From contig CACZZL010000010.1 in the NCBI GenBank assembly GCA_902785605.1, positions 62,001-126,000 of the forward strand: a stretch of DNA of 64,000 bases, written 5' to 3'. The position numbers and the translations under genes were made by a program. Shown in pieces: positions 52,038-61,316 of this stretch; positions within the stretch are counted from its first letter, which is position 1, and every line of letters starts with the position of its first letter. This DNA comes from an uncultured Bacteroidales bacterium (GTDB lineage: Bacteria; Bacteroidota; Bacteroidia; Bacteroidales; Paludibacteraceae). Under the pieces are notes generated by a model. It did not search any database. It had not been told where the DNA came from and worked only from the letters and a program-made list of their open reading frames with translations.

Positions 52038-53381
52038 ATGAAAGTGCAAACTATTATGTCGCAGTTAGCTGCGAAACACCCGGGGGAAGCAGAGTACCTA
52101 CAGGCGGTACAAGAGGTATTAGAGTCGATCGAAGAGGTGTACAACCAACATCCGGAGTTCGAGGCGGCGAAGATCGTGGAGCGCATGGTCGAACCTGACC
52201 GTATCTTCACCTTCCGCGTGACGTGGATTGATGATCAAGGGGAAGTACAAACCAACCTCGGTTACCGCGTTCAGTTCAACAGTGCCATCGGCCCGTACAA
52301 AGGCGGATTGCGATTCCACCGTGCTGTGACTCCGTCCATGCTTAAGTTCTTGGGCTTCGAGCAGACCTTTAAGAATGCGCTGACGACGCTGCCGATGGGT
52401 GGCGCAAAGGGCGGTTCGGACTTCGACCCGGTCGGCAAATCCGATGCGGAGATCATGCGTTTCTGCCAGGCGTTCATGCTCGAACTCTGGCGTTGCATCG
52501 GTCCGGATCAGGATATACCTGCCGGTGACGTAGGTGTCGGCGGACGTGAGATCGGATTCCTCAACGGTATGTACCAGAAGCTCGCACGCGAGTACCACAC
52601 CGGTGTGCTTACCGGTAAGGGCATGACCTGGGGCGGTTCTATCCTTCGTCCCGAAGCTACCGGTTTCGGTGCCCTCTATTTCACGCAACACCTCCTCCAC
52701 GAGGCAGGCAAGGATATAAAAGGCAAGACGGTTGCTATTTCCGGTTTCGGAAACGTAGCATGGGGTGCAGCCACCAAGGCTGTTGAACTCGGTGCCAAGG
52801 TAGTGGCTATCTCCGGCCCGGACGGTGTAGTGGCTATCCCGAACGGTATCACCAAAGAGATGATCGACTACATGCTCGTTATGCGTGCGTCGAACCGCAA
52901 CAAAGTACAGGATATGGCGGATAAGTTCCCGACACTCTGTACGTTCACGGCCGACAAGAAAGCATGGTCTGTTCCGTGCGACATCGCCCTGCCGTGTGCG
53001 TTCCAGAACGAGCTCTCGGAGGATGATGCCAAACAACTCAAGGCCAACGGTTGCTGGTGCTGCTGCGAGGTATCGAACATGGGCTGCCAGCCGGGCGCTA
53101 TCCATTTCTTCCAGTCCAACGGCGTGCTCTTTGCTCCGGGCAAGGCCGTCAACGCAGGTGGTGTTGCTACTTCCGGTCTTGAGATGACACAGAATGCAGA
53201 GCACCTGAGTTGGAAAGCCGAAGAAGTAGACGAACGTCTGCACCATATCATGGAGTCTATCCATGAGCAGTGCGTCAAGTTCGGCCGCCAGGCAGACGGA
53301 CACATTGACTACGTCAAGGGTGCCAACATCGCCGGCTTCATGAAAGTAGCAACCGCTATGTTGGAGCAAGGTATCATTTAA
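52038..53381 (+). CDS. gdhA: NADP-specific glutamate dehydrogenase
   Basis: Hexameric enzyme linking 2-oxoglutarate, ammonia and NADPH to glutamate. Family motifs: YKGGLRFHRAVTPSMLKFLG, the catalytic-lysine LPMGGAKGGSDFDP, PAGDVGVGGREIGFL and TVAISGFGNVAWGAATKAVE (NADP fold); 447 residues. In Bacteroidota this is a main route of ammonia assimilation. It precedes kbl and tdh, also amino-acid nitrogen genes, on the same strand. Confidence 0.98.
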   Translation: MKVQTIMSQLAAKHPGEAEYLQAVQEVLESIEEVYNQHPEFEAAKIVERMVEPDRIFTFRVTWIDDQGEVQTNLGYRVQFNSAIGPYKGGLRFHRAVTPSMLKFLGFEQTFKNALTTLPMGGAKGGSDFDPVGKSDAEIMRFCQAFMLELWRCIGPDQDIPAGDVGVGGREIGFLNGMYQKLAREYHTGVLTGKGMTWGGSILRPEATGFGALYFTQHLLHEAGKDIKGKTVAISGFGNVAWGAATKAVELGAKVVAISGPDGVVAIPNGITKEMIDYMLVMRASNRNKVQDMADKFPTLCTFTADKKAWSVPCDIALPCAFQNELSEDDAKQLKANGCWCCCEVSNMGCQPGAIHFFQSNGVLFAPGKAVNAGGVATSGLEMTQNAEHLSWKAEEVDERLHHIMESIHEQCVKFGRQADGHIDYVKGANIAGFMKVATAMLEQGII

Positions 53382-53390
53382 ACTCGAAAT

Positions 53391-53423
53391 CCTAGGCGAC
53401 CTAGGGCATCCTAGGCCGCCTAG
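53391..53423. repeat. Nonamer array with CCTAGG cores between gdhA and kbl
   Basis: Units CCTAGGCGA, CCTAGGGCAT (10), CCTAGGCCG, CCTAG: four spaced CCTAG cores, each (nearly) a CCTAGG palindrome. Confidence 0.85.
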
Positions 53424-53437
53424 TTAAATTTTTAACT

Positions 53438-54661
53438 ATGTACAACGATTTTCAAAAACATCTGCAGACGACTCTCCAGGAGATTCGCGAGGCAGGTTTA
53501 TATAAGAACGAGCGCGTGATCATCACTCCGCAATCAAGCGGTATCAAGGTTGCCACCAATACCCCCTCCCTTGAGGGGAGGGACGGGGAGGGGTTGCCCG
53601 TGATCAACTTCTGTGCCAACAACTACCTCGGCTTGGCGGACAACGCGGAACTCATCCAAGCCGCCAAAGATCGCATGGATGCACGTGGTTACGGGATGGC
53701 ATCGGTGCGTTTCATCTGCGGTACACAAGACACCCACAAAGAACTCGAGCGTGTCATCTCGGATTTCTTCGGAACCGAAGATACCATCCTCTATGCCGCT
53801 TGCTTCGATGCCAACGGCGGTTTGTTCGAACCGCTGCTCACCGAAGAGGATGCGATCATCTCTGATGCCCTCAACCATGCCTCGATCATCGACGGCGTGC
53901 GTCTGTGCAAGGCTGTGCGTTACCGTTATGCGAACGGTGACATGGCGGACCTCGAAGCCAAACTCCAAGAGGCTCAGGCACAGCGGTTCCGTATCATCGC
54001 AACCGATGGTGTCTTCTCCATGGATGGAAACGTCTGCCCGCTCGACAAGATCTACGAGTTGGCGAAGAAATACAACGCGCTCGTCATGGTCGATGAGTCG
54101 CACTCGGCCGGTGTAGTAGGTAAGACCGGACACGGTGTTACCGAACTGTACAACCTCCGCGGAAAAGTGGAGATCATAACCGGTACGCTCGGTAAAGCCT
54201 TCGGCGGTTCAGTCGGCGGCTTCACCACGGGTCGTAAGGAGATTATCGACCTGCTCCGTCAGCGTTCGCGTCCGTATCTCTTCTCGAATTCCATCCCGCC
54301 GATGATTGCAGCGGCAGGTATCAAGACCTTCGAGATACTCACCCGTTCGAACGAACTGCAGGACCGTCTGCACGAGAACACCGCTTACTTTGTAGAACGC
54401 ATGAAAGCAGCCGGTTTCGACATCAAACCGACGCAGTCTGCCATCTGTGCAGTCATGCTCTACGACGCACGTCTGTCACAAGAGTTCGCTGCAGCGCTGC
54501 AGGAGGAAGGAATCTACGTCACCGGTTTCTATTATCCGGTTGTTCCGAAAGGTCAGGCACGTATCCGCGTACAGGTTTCTGCTGCCCACACCCGTGAGCA
54601 ACTTGACAAATGTATCGCTGCCTTCACTAAGATTGGCACGAAACTTGCAGTATTGAAATAA
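53438..54661 (+). CDS. kbl: Glycine C-acetyltransferase (2-amino-3-ketobutyrate CoA ligase)
   Basis: PLP enzyme that cleaves 2-amino-3-ketobutyrate with CoA to glycine and acetyl-CoA, the second step of threonine breakdown after Tdh. Motifs: INFCANNYLGLADN, GMASVRFICGTQDTHKELE, DESHSAGVVG and TGTLGKAFGG with the PLP lysine near 253. Residues about 41-53 (NTPSLEGRDGEGL), just before INFCANNY, are translated from a G-rich repeat at 53561-53595 and have no counterpart in E. coli Kbl as I know it. Pairs with tdh downstream. Confidence 0.95.
   Translation: MYNDFQKHLQTTLQEIREAGLYKNERVIITPQSSGIKVATNTPSLEGRDGEGLPVINFCANNYLGLADNAELIQAAKDRMDARGYGMASVRFICGTQDTHKELERVISDFFGTEDTILYAACFDANGGLFEPLLTEEDAIISDALNHASIIDGVRLCKAVRYRYANGDMADLEAKLQEAQAQRFRIIATDGVFSMDGNVCPLDKIYELAKKYNALVMVDESHSAGVVGKTGHGVTELYNLRGKVEIITGTLGKAFGGSVGGFTTGRKEIIDLLRQRSRPYLFSNSIPPMIAAAGIKTFEILTRSNELQDRLHENTAYFVERMKAAGFDIKPTQSAICAVMLYDARLSQEFAAALQEEGIYVTGFYYPVVPKGQARIRVQVSAAHTREQLDKCIAAFTKIGTKLAVLK
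53561..53595. repeat. G-rich inverted repeat inside kbl
   Basis: CCCCCTCCC then GAGGGGAGGG and GGGGAGGGG: C-run facing two G-runs, able to form a hairpin. In frame as NTPSLEGRDGEGL. Similar G-rich blocks recur in other Bacteroidota genomes as I remember them. Confidence 0.7.
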
Positions 54662-54792
54662 TTGACGATTGGACGATTGACGAGGTACGATTGATTTACG
54701 ATTGAAAAAGATTGTACAATTGTTCTCGGAAAATCGTCAATTAATCAAAATCGTCAATAAATCGTAAATCGTAAATTTGTAAATCGTCAATT
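54661..54792. repeat. Large compound heptamer array between kbl and tdh
   Basis: The left half has ATTGACG, ATTGGACG, ATTGACG, AGGTACG, ATTTACG-type units; the right half has the same family inverted (CGTCAAT, AATCGTA). About 130 bp that could fold back on itself; the tdh ATG follows immediately. Confidence 0.85.
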
Positions 54793-55818
54793 ATGAAAGC
54801 TCTTGTTAAGAGATTTCCCGAGCCTGGTATCTGGATGGAAGAAGTGCCGATGCCGGAAGTGGGAGTGAACGATGTGCTCATCAAGGTCACCAAAGCCGCT
54901 ATCTGCGGAACCGACCTCCATATGTACAAATGGGACGCGTGGTCGCAGGCACACTGCAAACCGCCGTACACCATGGGACATGAGTTCGTCGGCGTGGTGG
55001 CCGAAGTGGGTGCCGGCGTGCGGAACTTCAAAGTGGGCGACCGTGTAACCGCCGAAGGTCATATCGTCTGCGGACACTGTCGTAACTGCCGCCGCGGCAT
55101 GGGACACGTCTGCGAGAACACCATCTCCGTCGGAATCATGGGCAAGGACGGTTGTTTTGCCGAATATGTCACTATCCCCGAGTCCAATGTGGTACGTCTC
55201 CGTCCGGAGATCCCCGATGACTTTGCAGCCATCATGGACCCCTTCGGCAATGCGACCCATACCGCACTCGCCTTCCCCTTACTCGGTGAAGATGTGCTCA
55301 TTACAGGCGCAGGACTCATCGGTACGATGGCAGCCGGAATATGTCGCTTCGCGGGAGCAAAGAACATCGTTGTGACGGACATCAACCCCCTCCGTCTGGA
55401 TATAGCCAAGAAGATGGGTGCCACCCTCACGGTCGATGGTTCCAAAGGCGAGACGATCGCCGACGCGATGTTCCAACTCGGTATCCGGGGCTTCGATGTG
55501 GGACTGGAGATGTCCGGCGCACCCGCGGCCTTCAACGACATGATCGCGCATATGTACAAAGGTGCTAACATCGCCCAGCTCGGTATCCTGCCGTCTGACA
55601 CACAAGTCAACTGGTCCGATGTCATCTTCAACGCACTCACCATCAAAGGTATAACCGGACGTCGTATGTGGGAGACATGGTACCAGATGGAGCAAATGCT
55701 CCTCGGAGGCCTCGACCTCTCGCCGGTCATCACCCATCGTTTCCACTTCGATGACTTCCAGAAAGGCTTCGATGTCATGGTCAGCGGACAATGCGGCAAA
55801 GTATTATTAGAATGGTAA
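54793..55818 (+). CDS. tdh: L-threonine 3-dehydrogenase
   Basis: Zinc-dependent, NAD-linked dehydrogenase giving 2-amino-3-ketobutyrate, substrate of Kbl upstream. Motifs: AAICGTDLHMYKWDAW (catalytic-zinc Cys), PPYTMGHEFVGVV, structural-zinc cysteines CGHCRNCRRGMGHVC, and VLITGAGLIGTMAAGICRF; 341 residues as usual. Its start follows a heptamer array directly. Confidence 0.97.
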   Translation: MKALVKRFPEPGIWMEEVPMPEVGVNDVLIKVTKAAICGTDLHMYKWDAWSQAHCKPPYTMGHEFVGVVAEVGAGVRNFKVGDRVTAEGHIVCGHCRNCRRGMGHVCENTISVGIMGKDGCFAEYVTIPESNVVRLRPEIPDDFAAIMDPFGNATHTALAFPLLGEDVLITGAGLIGTMAAGICRFAGAKNIVVTDINPLRLDIAKKMGATLTVDGSKGETIADAMFQLGIRGFDVGLEMSGAPAAFNDMIAHMYKGANIAQLGILPSDTQVNWSDVIFNALTIKGITGRRMWETWYQMEQMLLGGLDLSPVITHRFHFDDFQKGFDVMVSGQCGKVLLEW

Positions 55819-55844
55819 TATATTAATAAACAAAAATTTAGGTT

Positions 55845-58769
55845 ATGAAAAAGATTCTACTTAGCGCACTGCTACTGGTTGGTAGCATCGCAATGTGCTC
55901 GGCCCTTACCCGTGAGGGACTGACTGAGTACAAGTTAGACAACGGCCTCACCGTTATGCTGTGGGAAGACCACGATGCACCGGACGTAACCGGTTACGTG
56001 GTTGTTCGCGCAGGTGCGGTCGATGAGCCGGCAGAGTACACCGGACTTGCTCACTATCTCGAGCATATGCTCTTCAAGGGTACACAGCAGATTGGTGCCC
56101 TCGATTGGCAGGCAGAGAAACCGATCTACGATTCGATCATTGCTCTCTATGATCAGTATAGCGAGGCAACCGATCCGAAGATCCGTGAGCAACTCGCTAC
56201 CCAAATCAACGAGTGCTCCATGCGTCAGGCCAAGATCTCGTCCCTCGAGGACTTCTTCGTGCTCCTTGACCTCATCGGAGCGGAAGGCGTGAACGCATAC
56301 ACCTCGTATGACCTCACGGCGTACCACAACTCCTTCCCGTCGGCTGAGATGTACCGTTGGCTCACCATCTTCTCCGATCGTCTGATCAACCCGGTTTTCC
56401 GTACGTTCCAGGCAGAGTTGGAGAACGTGTTCGAGGAGTACAACATGTACGCTAACGACCCCTCGTCGCAGGCTCAGAAACAGCTGATGAAGGATATGTT
56501 CAAAGGCTGCCCGTACGAGCGTGACGTGATTGGTCTGCCCGAGCACCTTAAGAACCCGCGTCTGTCCAAACTCATTGAGTTCTACAACACGTGGTATGTG
56601 CCTAACAACATGGCACTCATCATCGTCGGTGACTTCGATACCCAGAAGACCAAACCGATGATCGCTGAGACGTTCGGTCGTCTCCAACCCAAGGCCCTGC
56701 CGGAGCGTCCTTCTTATCCGGAAGTATCCTTCGCAGGCAACCCCACCAAGCACTATAACCTTGGTTATACTCCTACGCTTTGCTTGATTTACGATGGTGT
56801 GAAAGAAGGTGATCCGGATCAAGACGTACTGGACTTCGTTTGCGCGCTCCTTTCCAACGGACGCGTAGGTCTTCTCGATAAAGTGGAGACTAAGGGTGAC
56901 GTAACAAGCGTTGGCGCTGGTGCATGGTCATTGCGTAACACCGGTCGTATCATCATTGAGGCTGTGCCGTACTACGATGCTAACCAGCAGATGTTCGAGT
57001 CTGACGCGCAGACCAAATCCATTATCATGCGCGAGGTGGACAAGATCAAGAAAGGTGAGATATCCGACGAACTCATTGCGTCTGTCAAGAGCCTCTATGA
57101 CCAATCGGAGAAATGGCAGGAAGAGTCCCCGTCGTACAAGATGAGTGCGCTCGTTGATGCCTTTACCTATGGTAAACCGATCGACGACATCTTTACGGCA
57201 AACGAGAAAATCCAAAAACTCACCAAAGAGGAGATCGTACGCGTGGCAAAGAAATATTTCGATGCTCCCTACATGACCATCTCCTTCGACGAGGCTACCA
57301 AGACTTGGAAAGCAAACCCGCTGCCCAAACCCAACATCAAACCGGTAGAACCGTCGCACGAAGAGACTCCGTACGCTAAGGCGTTCAAACAGCTGCCGCA
57401 CGAGCAGATCGCACGTACCTTCAACAATTTCAATGATGTACAGGTATCGACGATTGCTGAAAACGTAACGCTGCACTATACGCCGAACACGAAGAATGAT
57501 ATCTTCTCGCTCACCCTCCGTTATGGTGTAGGTGAGCACGAGATGCCGCTGCTCCCGTTTGCTACAGCGCTGATGGAGAACGCCGGAATCATGGGCGCTA
57601 CCAATCTGGAAGGTAAGGACTTCGACCAGCAGATTAACGACCTGCACGCTTATGTGGGTTATGCTTGTGATGACTCGTACTTCTATATCACCATCAACGG
57701 TGAGGAGGCTAACTACGAGAAGATCATGAACCTCGTAACGCGCCAACTCTTGATGCCGTATCTCGATCAGAAACAGTTGGATAACATCAAAGGTTCGGTA
57801 TTCTTCAGCCGTTACAGCCGTCAGAAACGTACAGCCGTACAGAAATCTGCTTTGCTGCAATATGCCCTCTATGGTAAGAAATCTTCTTACCTGGACGAAG
57901 TGCCGTTTGCGGATATCTGGGGTCTTGGTCTGCCGAAAGTGCAGTCACTCGTTGCACAGGCTCGTGAGTATGCACTCGACGTGTTCTACTGTGGTACGAT
58001 GTCGCAAGAGAAACTGGTGGCAAACCTGCCGTTGACTGAAGGTATGAAACCTTCTACCTCGCCGTTCATCCAGGAGCGTCAGACGTATGACAAACCGACT
58101 GTTCTCTTCTTGCCGAACAGCAATGTACAACAGGCGGACATCTATTTCTACATCAACGGCCGTCCGTACGACATCGCTTCTGACGTAGCTTCGGACGCGT
58201 TCAACCAGTACATGTCCGGCGGTTTCACCGGTCTCATTATGTACGAGATCCGTGAGAAACGCTCCATGGCTTATACTGCGTACGGTGTGGATAGAACAGC
58301 TTCCCTCCCGGGTAAGGATTGCTTCTTCTACGGTTACATCGGAACCCAGAGCGACAAGGTCGTAGACGCTATCAGCGCATACATGGATATCATCAACGAC
58401 ATGCCGATTGACTCGACCAACATGGAAGCCCTGCGTGCTGCCCTCCGTCAGGCCGGTCAGACTGCGAAACCGTCCATGCGTGGCAAAGCACAGACCTTTG
58501 AGTACTGGAAACGTCTTGGTTATCTGGACGATCCCGCACGTATCAATGCAGCTGCTATCGATGCACTGACCATCGAAGACATCCAAGCCTTCTATGAGCA
58601 GAACATCAAGGGCAAACCGATGACCATCGTCCTCATGGGCGATCCGAAGAAGATCGACCTCAAGGCAATCCAGACCAAAATGGGCTGCAAGGTAACCAAA
58701 GTATCACCGGCTAAACTGTTCAACGACACGCAAGAACTGATTGATGCTATAACACCGGCTGGCTATTAA
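55845..58769 (+). CDS. Exported M16 family metallopeptidase
   Basis: A 974-residue zinc peptidase with signal MKKILLSALLLVGSIAMCSA. The inverted zinc motif is HYLEHMLFKGT (HxxEH), with the downstream Glu in ELENVFEEYN; two M16 halves follow, the second (about 510-960) lacking the zinc site but with the usual R/Y region (YEIREKRSMAYTAYG). It should act as a clamshell oligopeptidase in the periplasm or at the outer membrane. 1 bp upstream of era. Confidence 0.94.
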   Translation: MKKILLSALLLVGSIAMCSALTREGLTEYKLDNGLTVMLWEDHDAPDVTGYVVVRAGAVDEPAEYTGLAHYLEHMLFKGTQQIGALDWQAEKPIYDSIIALYDQYSEATDPKIREQLATQINECSMRQAKISSLEDFFVLLDLIGAEGVNAYTSYDLTAYHNSFPSAEMYRWLTIFSDRLINPVFRTFQAELENVFEEYNMYANDPSSQAQKQLMKDMFKGCPYERDVIGLPEHLKNPRLSKLIEFYNTWYVPNNMALIIVGDFDTQKTKPMIAETFGRLQPKALPERPSYPEVSFAGNPTKHYNLGYTPTLCLIYDGVKEGDPDQDVLDFVCALLSNGRVGLLDKVETKGDVTSVGAGAWSLRNTGRIIIEAVPYYDANQQMFESDAQTKSIIMREVDKIKKGEISDELIASVKSLYDQSEKWQEESPSYKMSALVDAFTYGKPIDDIFTANEKIQKLTKEEIVRVAKKYFDAPYMTISFDEATKTWKANPLPKPNIKPVEPSHEETPYAKAFKQLPHEQIARTFNNFNDVQVSTIAENVTLHYTPNTKNDIFSLTLRYGVGEHEMPLLPFATALMENAGIMGATNLEGKDFDQQINDLHAYVGYACDDSYFYITINGEEANYEKIMNLVTRQLLMPYLDQKQLDNIKGSVFFSRYSRQKRTAVQKSALLQYALYGKKSSYLDEVPFADIWGLGLPKVQSLVAQAREYALDVFYCGTMSQEKLVANLPLTEGMKPSTSPFIQERQTYDKPTVLFLPNSNVQQADIYFYINGRPYDIASDVASDAFNQYMSGGFTGLIMYEIREKRSMAYTAYGVDRTASLPGKDCFFYGYIGTQSDKVVDAISAYMDIINDMPIDSTNMEALRAALRQAGQTAKPSMRGKAQTFEYWKRLGYLDDPARINAAAIDALTIEDIQAFYEQNIKGKPMTIVLMGDPKKIDLKAIQTKMGCKVTKVSPAKLFNDTQELIDAITPAGY

Positions 58770-58770
58770 T

Positions 58771-59661
58771 ATGCATCGTTCAGGATTTGTAAATATCGTC
58801 GGTAACCCCAACGTAGGCAAATCGACGCTCATGAACGCGTTGGTGGGGGAGCGCCTCTCGATCATCACATCGAAGGCGCAAACCACCCGCCATCGTATCA
58901 TGGGTATCGTCAACGGCGAGGACTTCCAAATGGTCTATTCGGACACACCGGGAGTCCTTAGCCCTAATTATCGCCTGCAGGAGAAAATGCTCGAGTTCAG
59001 CCGTTCAGCCCTCGTCGATGCCGATGTCCTCTTGTACGTCACCGAAGTACAGGATAACCCTGAGCGCAATGCGGATTTCCTGGAGAAAGTGAAGAAAATG
59101 GCAGCCGCAGGTACGCGCGTGTTCCTTATTATAAACAAAATCGACCTCACTACCCAAGACACCTTGGAGCGGCTGGTCGAATTTTGGCACGCACAACTGC
59201 CCGAAGCCGAGATCTTCCCCATCTCCGCACAAGAGCGTTTCGGCGTAGCGCAACTCTTTGACGCCATCAAAGAGGCCCTGCCCGAAGGACCTGCGTTCTT
59301 CCCCAAGGACCAACTCACCGACAAGTCCGAGCGTTTCTTTGTCAACGAGATCATCCGCGAGAAGATCCTGCAAAACTACGACAAGGAGATCCCGTACTCC
59401 GTCGAAGTTGAAGTGGAGTCCTTCCATGAAGAAGAAACCATTGTCCGTATATCCGCAGTCATCTACTGCGAACGCGATTCGCAGAAGGGTATCCTCATCG
59501 GCAAAGCTGGCTCCGCTCTCAAGCGCGTCGGTTCCCAAGCCCGCAAAGACATTGAGGACTTCCTCCAGAAACAGGTCTTCCTCCAACTCTTTGTCAAAGT
59601 GGACCGCGATTGGCGTTCCAACACCGGCCGCCTCAAACACTACGGCTACGATTTGACATAA
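58771..59661 (+). CDS. era: GTPase Era
   Basis: Ribosome-assembly GTPase that binds the 3' end of 16S rRNA. G1 GNPNVGKSTLMNAL, G3 DTPG, G4 NKID and the C-terminal KH domain (GKAGSALKRVGSQARKDIED) are clear; 296 residues. Starts one base after the M16 stop. The stop codon lies in a CCGTAAC-family heptamer array, followed by a terminator-like inverted repeat. Confidence 0.98.
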   Translation: MHRSGFVNIVGNPNVGKSTLMNALVGERLSIITSKAQTTRHRIMGIVNGEDFQMVYSDTPGVLSPNYRLQEKMLEFSRSALVDADVLLYVTEVQDNPERNADFLEKVKKMAAAGTRVFLIINKIDLTTQDTLERLVEFWHAQLPEAEIFPISAQERFGVAQLFDAIKEALPEGPAFFPKDQLTDKSERFFVNEIIREKILQNYDKEIPYSVEVEVESFHEEETIVRISAVIYCERDSQKGILIGKAGSALKRVGSQARKDIEDFLQKQVFLQLFVKVDRDWRSNTGRLKHYGYDLT

Positions 59662-59691
59662 CCCGTAACCGGTAACCCATAACCCATCAAA
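59657..59691. repeat. Heptamer array, CCGTAAC family (5 units) after era
   Basis: Units CATAACC, CGTAACC, GGTAACC, CATAACC, CATCAAA; contains the era stop codon. Same family as between exbB and exbD. Confidence 0.9.
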
Positions 59692-59724
59692 AGTCTGCCA
59701 AAACTGACAAATTGGCAGACTTTT
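59689..59724. terminator. Perfect inverted repeat between era and dnaK
   Basis: AAAAGTCTGCCAA (59689-59701) and TTGGCAGACTTTT (59712-59724) with a 10-base loop. It can end transcription of era in one direction and might also be an operator for dnaK, since TGACA/TGGCA half-sites recur around it. Confidence 0.6.
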
Positions 59725-59727
59725 CCG

Positions 59728-59745
59728 TTTGGCATAGTATTTGTC
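59728..59745 (+). promoter_or_regulatory. Possible sigma-54-like promoter of dnaK
   Basis: TTTGGCATAGTATTTGTC resembles TGGCAC-N5-TTGC with one mismatch at the second element (TTTGT). No standard TAnnTTTGC promoter is seen upstream of dnaK. Confidence 0.4.
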
Positions 59746-59763
59746 ATTATATGGATGAACGGC

Positions 59764-59797
59764 TTCGAAGTCTCGACATCTCGAGATCTCGAGGTCT
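59764..59797. repeat. Octamer array, TCTCGAGG family, in the dnaK leader
   Basis: Units TTCGAAG, TCTCGACA, TCTCGAGA, TCTCGAGG, TCTC; the same family as the array inside fmt. Palindromic CTCGAG and GAGATCTC cores could form hairpins in the leader. Confidence 0.88.
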
Positions 59798-59839
59798 CAA
59801 AAAAAACTAGAAAATTAATTAAAAGAAAGGAACTATACT

Positions 59840-61300
59840 ATGTCTAAGATTATTGGAATTGACCTCGGTACCACAAACTCGTGTGTAGCCGTAATGGAGG
59901 GTAACGAACCTATCGTCATTGCTAACGCTGAAGGTAAGCGTACGACCCCTTCTGTTGTTGGATTCATCGACGGCGGTGAGCGTAAAGTAGGTGACCCTGC
60001 TAAACGTCAAGCCATTACGAACCCGACCAAAACTATCTATTCGATCAAGCGTTTCATGGGTGAGACCTACGATCGCTTGCAGTCCGAAATCGCTCGTGTT
60101 CCGTATAAAGTAACGCGCGGCGACAACAACACCCCGCGTGTGGACATCGACGGACGTCTCTATACCCCGCAGGAGATTTCAGCAATCATTTTGCAAAAAA
60201 TGAAGAAAACCGCTGAGGACTACCTCGGTCAAGAGGTTACCGAAGCTGTCATCACAGTGCCGGCATACTTCAACGATTCTCAACGTCAGGCTACAAAGGA
60301 AGCCGGTGAGATCGCAGGTCTCAACGTACGTCGTATCGTCAACGAGCCGACTGCAGCAGCCCTGGCTTACGGCCTCGACAAGTCGAACAAAGACATGAAG
60401 ATCGTTGTCTTCGACTGCGGTGGTGGTACCCACGATGTATCGGTTCTCGAACTGGGCGACGGTGTCTTCGAGGTAAAAGCAACCGACGGTGATACCCACC
60501 TCGGCGGTGACGATTTCGATCATCGTATCATCGATTGGCTCGTTCAGGAGTTCAAGAACGAGAACGGCGGTGCAGATCTGTCGAAAGACCCGATGGCAAT
60601 GCAGCGTCTGAAAGAGGCTGCAGAGAAAGCTAAGATCGAGCTCTCGTCCTCTACCTCTACGGAGATCAACCTCCCGTATATCATGCCGGTAAACGGCGTT
60701 CCGGCTCACCTCGTTAAGACCCTGACGCGTGCTAAGTTCGAGCAACTCATCGACGATCTGATCCAACGTACGATCGCTCCGTGTCGTACTGCCCTTCAGA
60801 ACGCAGGCCTCACGACCTCCGATATCGACGAAATCATCCTCGTAGGCGGTTCGACACGTATCCCGGCTATCCAGGATGCCGTACAGAAATTCTTCGGTAA
60901 AGCTCCGTCGAAGGGCGTTAACCCGGACGAGGTAGTAGCCGTAGGTGCAGCCATCCAAGGCGGTGTCCTCACCGGCGATGTAAAAGACGTCCTCCTGCTC
61001 GATGTAACTCCGCTGAGCCTTGGTATCGAGACCATGGGCGGTGTCATGACCAAGATGATCGAGGCCAACACCACCATCCCGACCAAGAAGACCGAGACCT
61101 TCACCACAGCCGTTGATAATCAGCCGTCTGTAGAGATCAAAGTCCTCCAAGGTGAGCGTCCGATGGCCGCACAGAACAAGCAGATTGGTATCTTCCACCT
61201 CGATGGAATCATGCCGGCCCGTCGTGGCGAACCGCAGATCGAAGTAAGCTACCGGCAAGGAGCAGAAGATCCGTATCGAAGCATCGTCCGGTCTGTCTGA
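59840..61300 (+). CDS. dnaK: Chaperone DnaK, N-terminal 486 residues (frameshifted gene)
   Basis: Hsp70: the ATPase domain is complete ([72 protein letters not shown]) and the linker [19 protein letters not shown] opens the substrate-binding domain. At 61246-61250 the frame is lost: after EPQIEVS the expected strand FDIDANGILNVSAKDKA is missing and the residual [14 protein letters not shown] continues one frame over, so this product ends in an unrelated tail ([16 protein letters not shown]). The protein would lack the helical lid and a beta strand. Confidence 0.93.
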   Translation: MSKIIGIDLGTTNSCVAVMEGNEPIVIANAEGKRTTPSVVGFIDGGERKVGDPAKRQAITNPTKTIYSIKRFMGETYDRLQSEIARVPYKVTRGDNNTPRVDIDGRLYTPQEISAIILQKMKKTAEDYLGQEVTEAVITVPAYFNDSQRQATKEAGEIAGLNVRRIVNEPTAAALAYGLDKSNKDMKIVVFDCGGGTHDVSVLELGDGVFEVKATDGDTHLGGDDFDHRIIDWLVQEFKNENGGADLSKDPMAMQRLKEAAEKAKIELSSSTSTEINLPYIMPVNGVPAHLVKTLTRAKFEQLIDDLIQRTIAPCRTALQNAGLTTSDIDEIILVGGSTRIPAIQDAVQKFFGKAPSKGVNPDEVVAVGAAIQGGVLTGDVKDVLLLDVTPLSLGIETMGGVMTKMIEANTTIPTKKTETFTTAVDNQPSVEIKVLQGERPMAAQNKQIGIFHLDGIMPARRGEPQIEVSYRQGAEDPYRSIVRSV

Positions 61301-61316
61301 CGACGAGATCAAGCGA

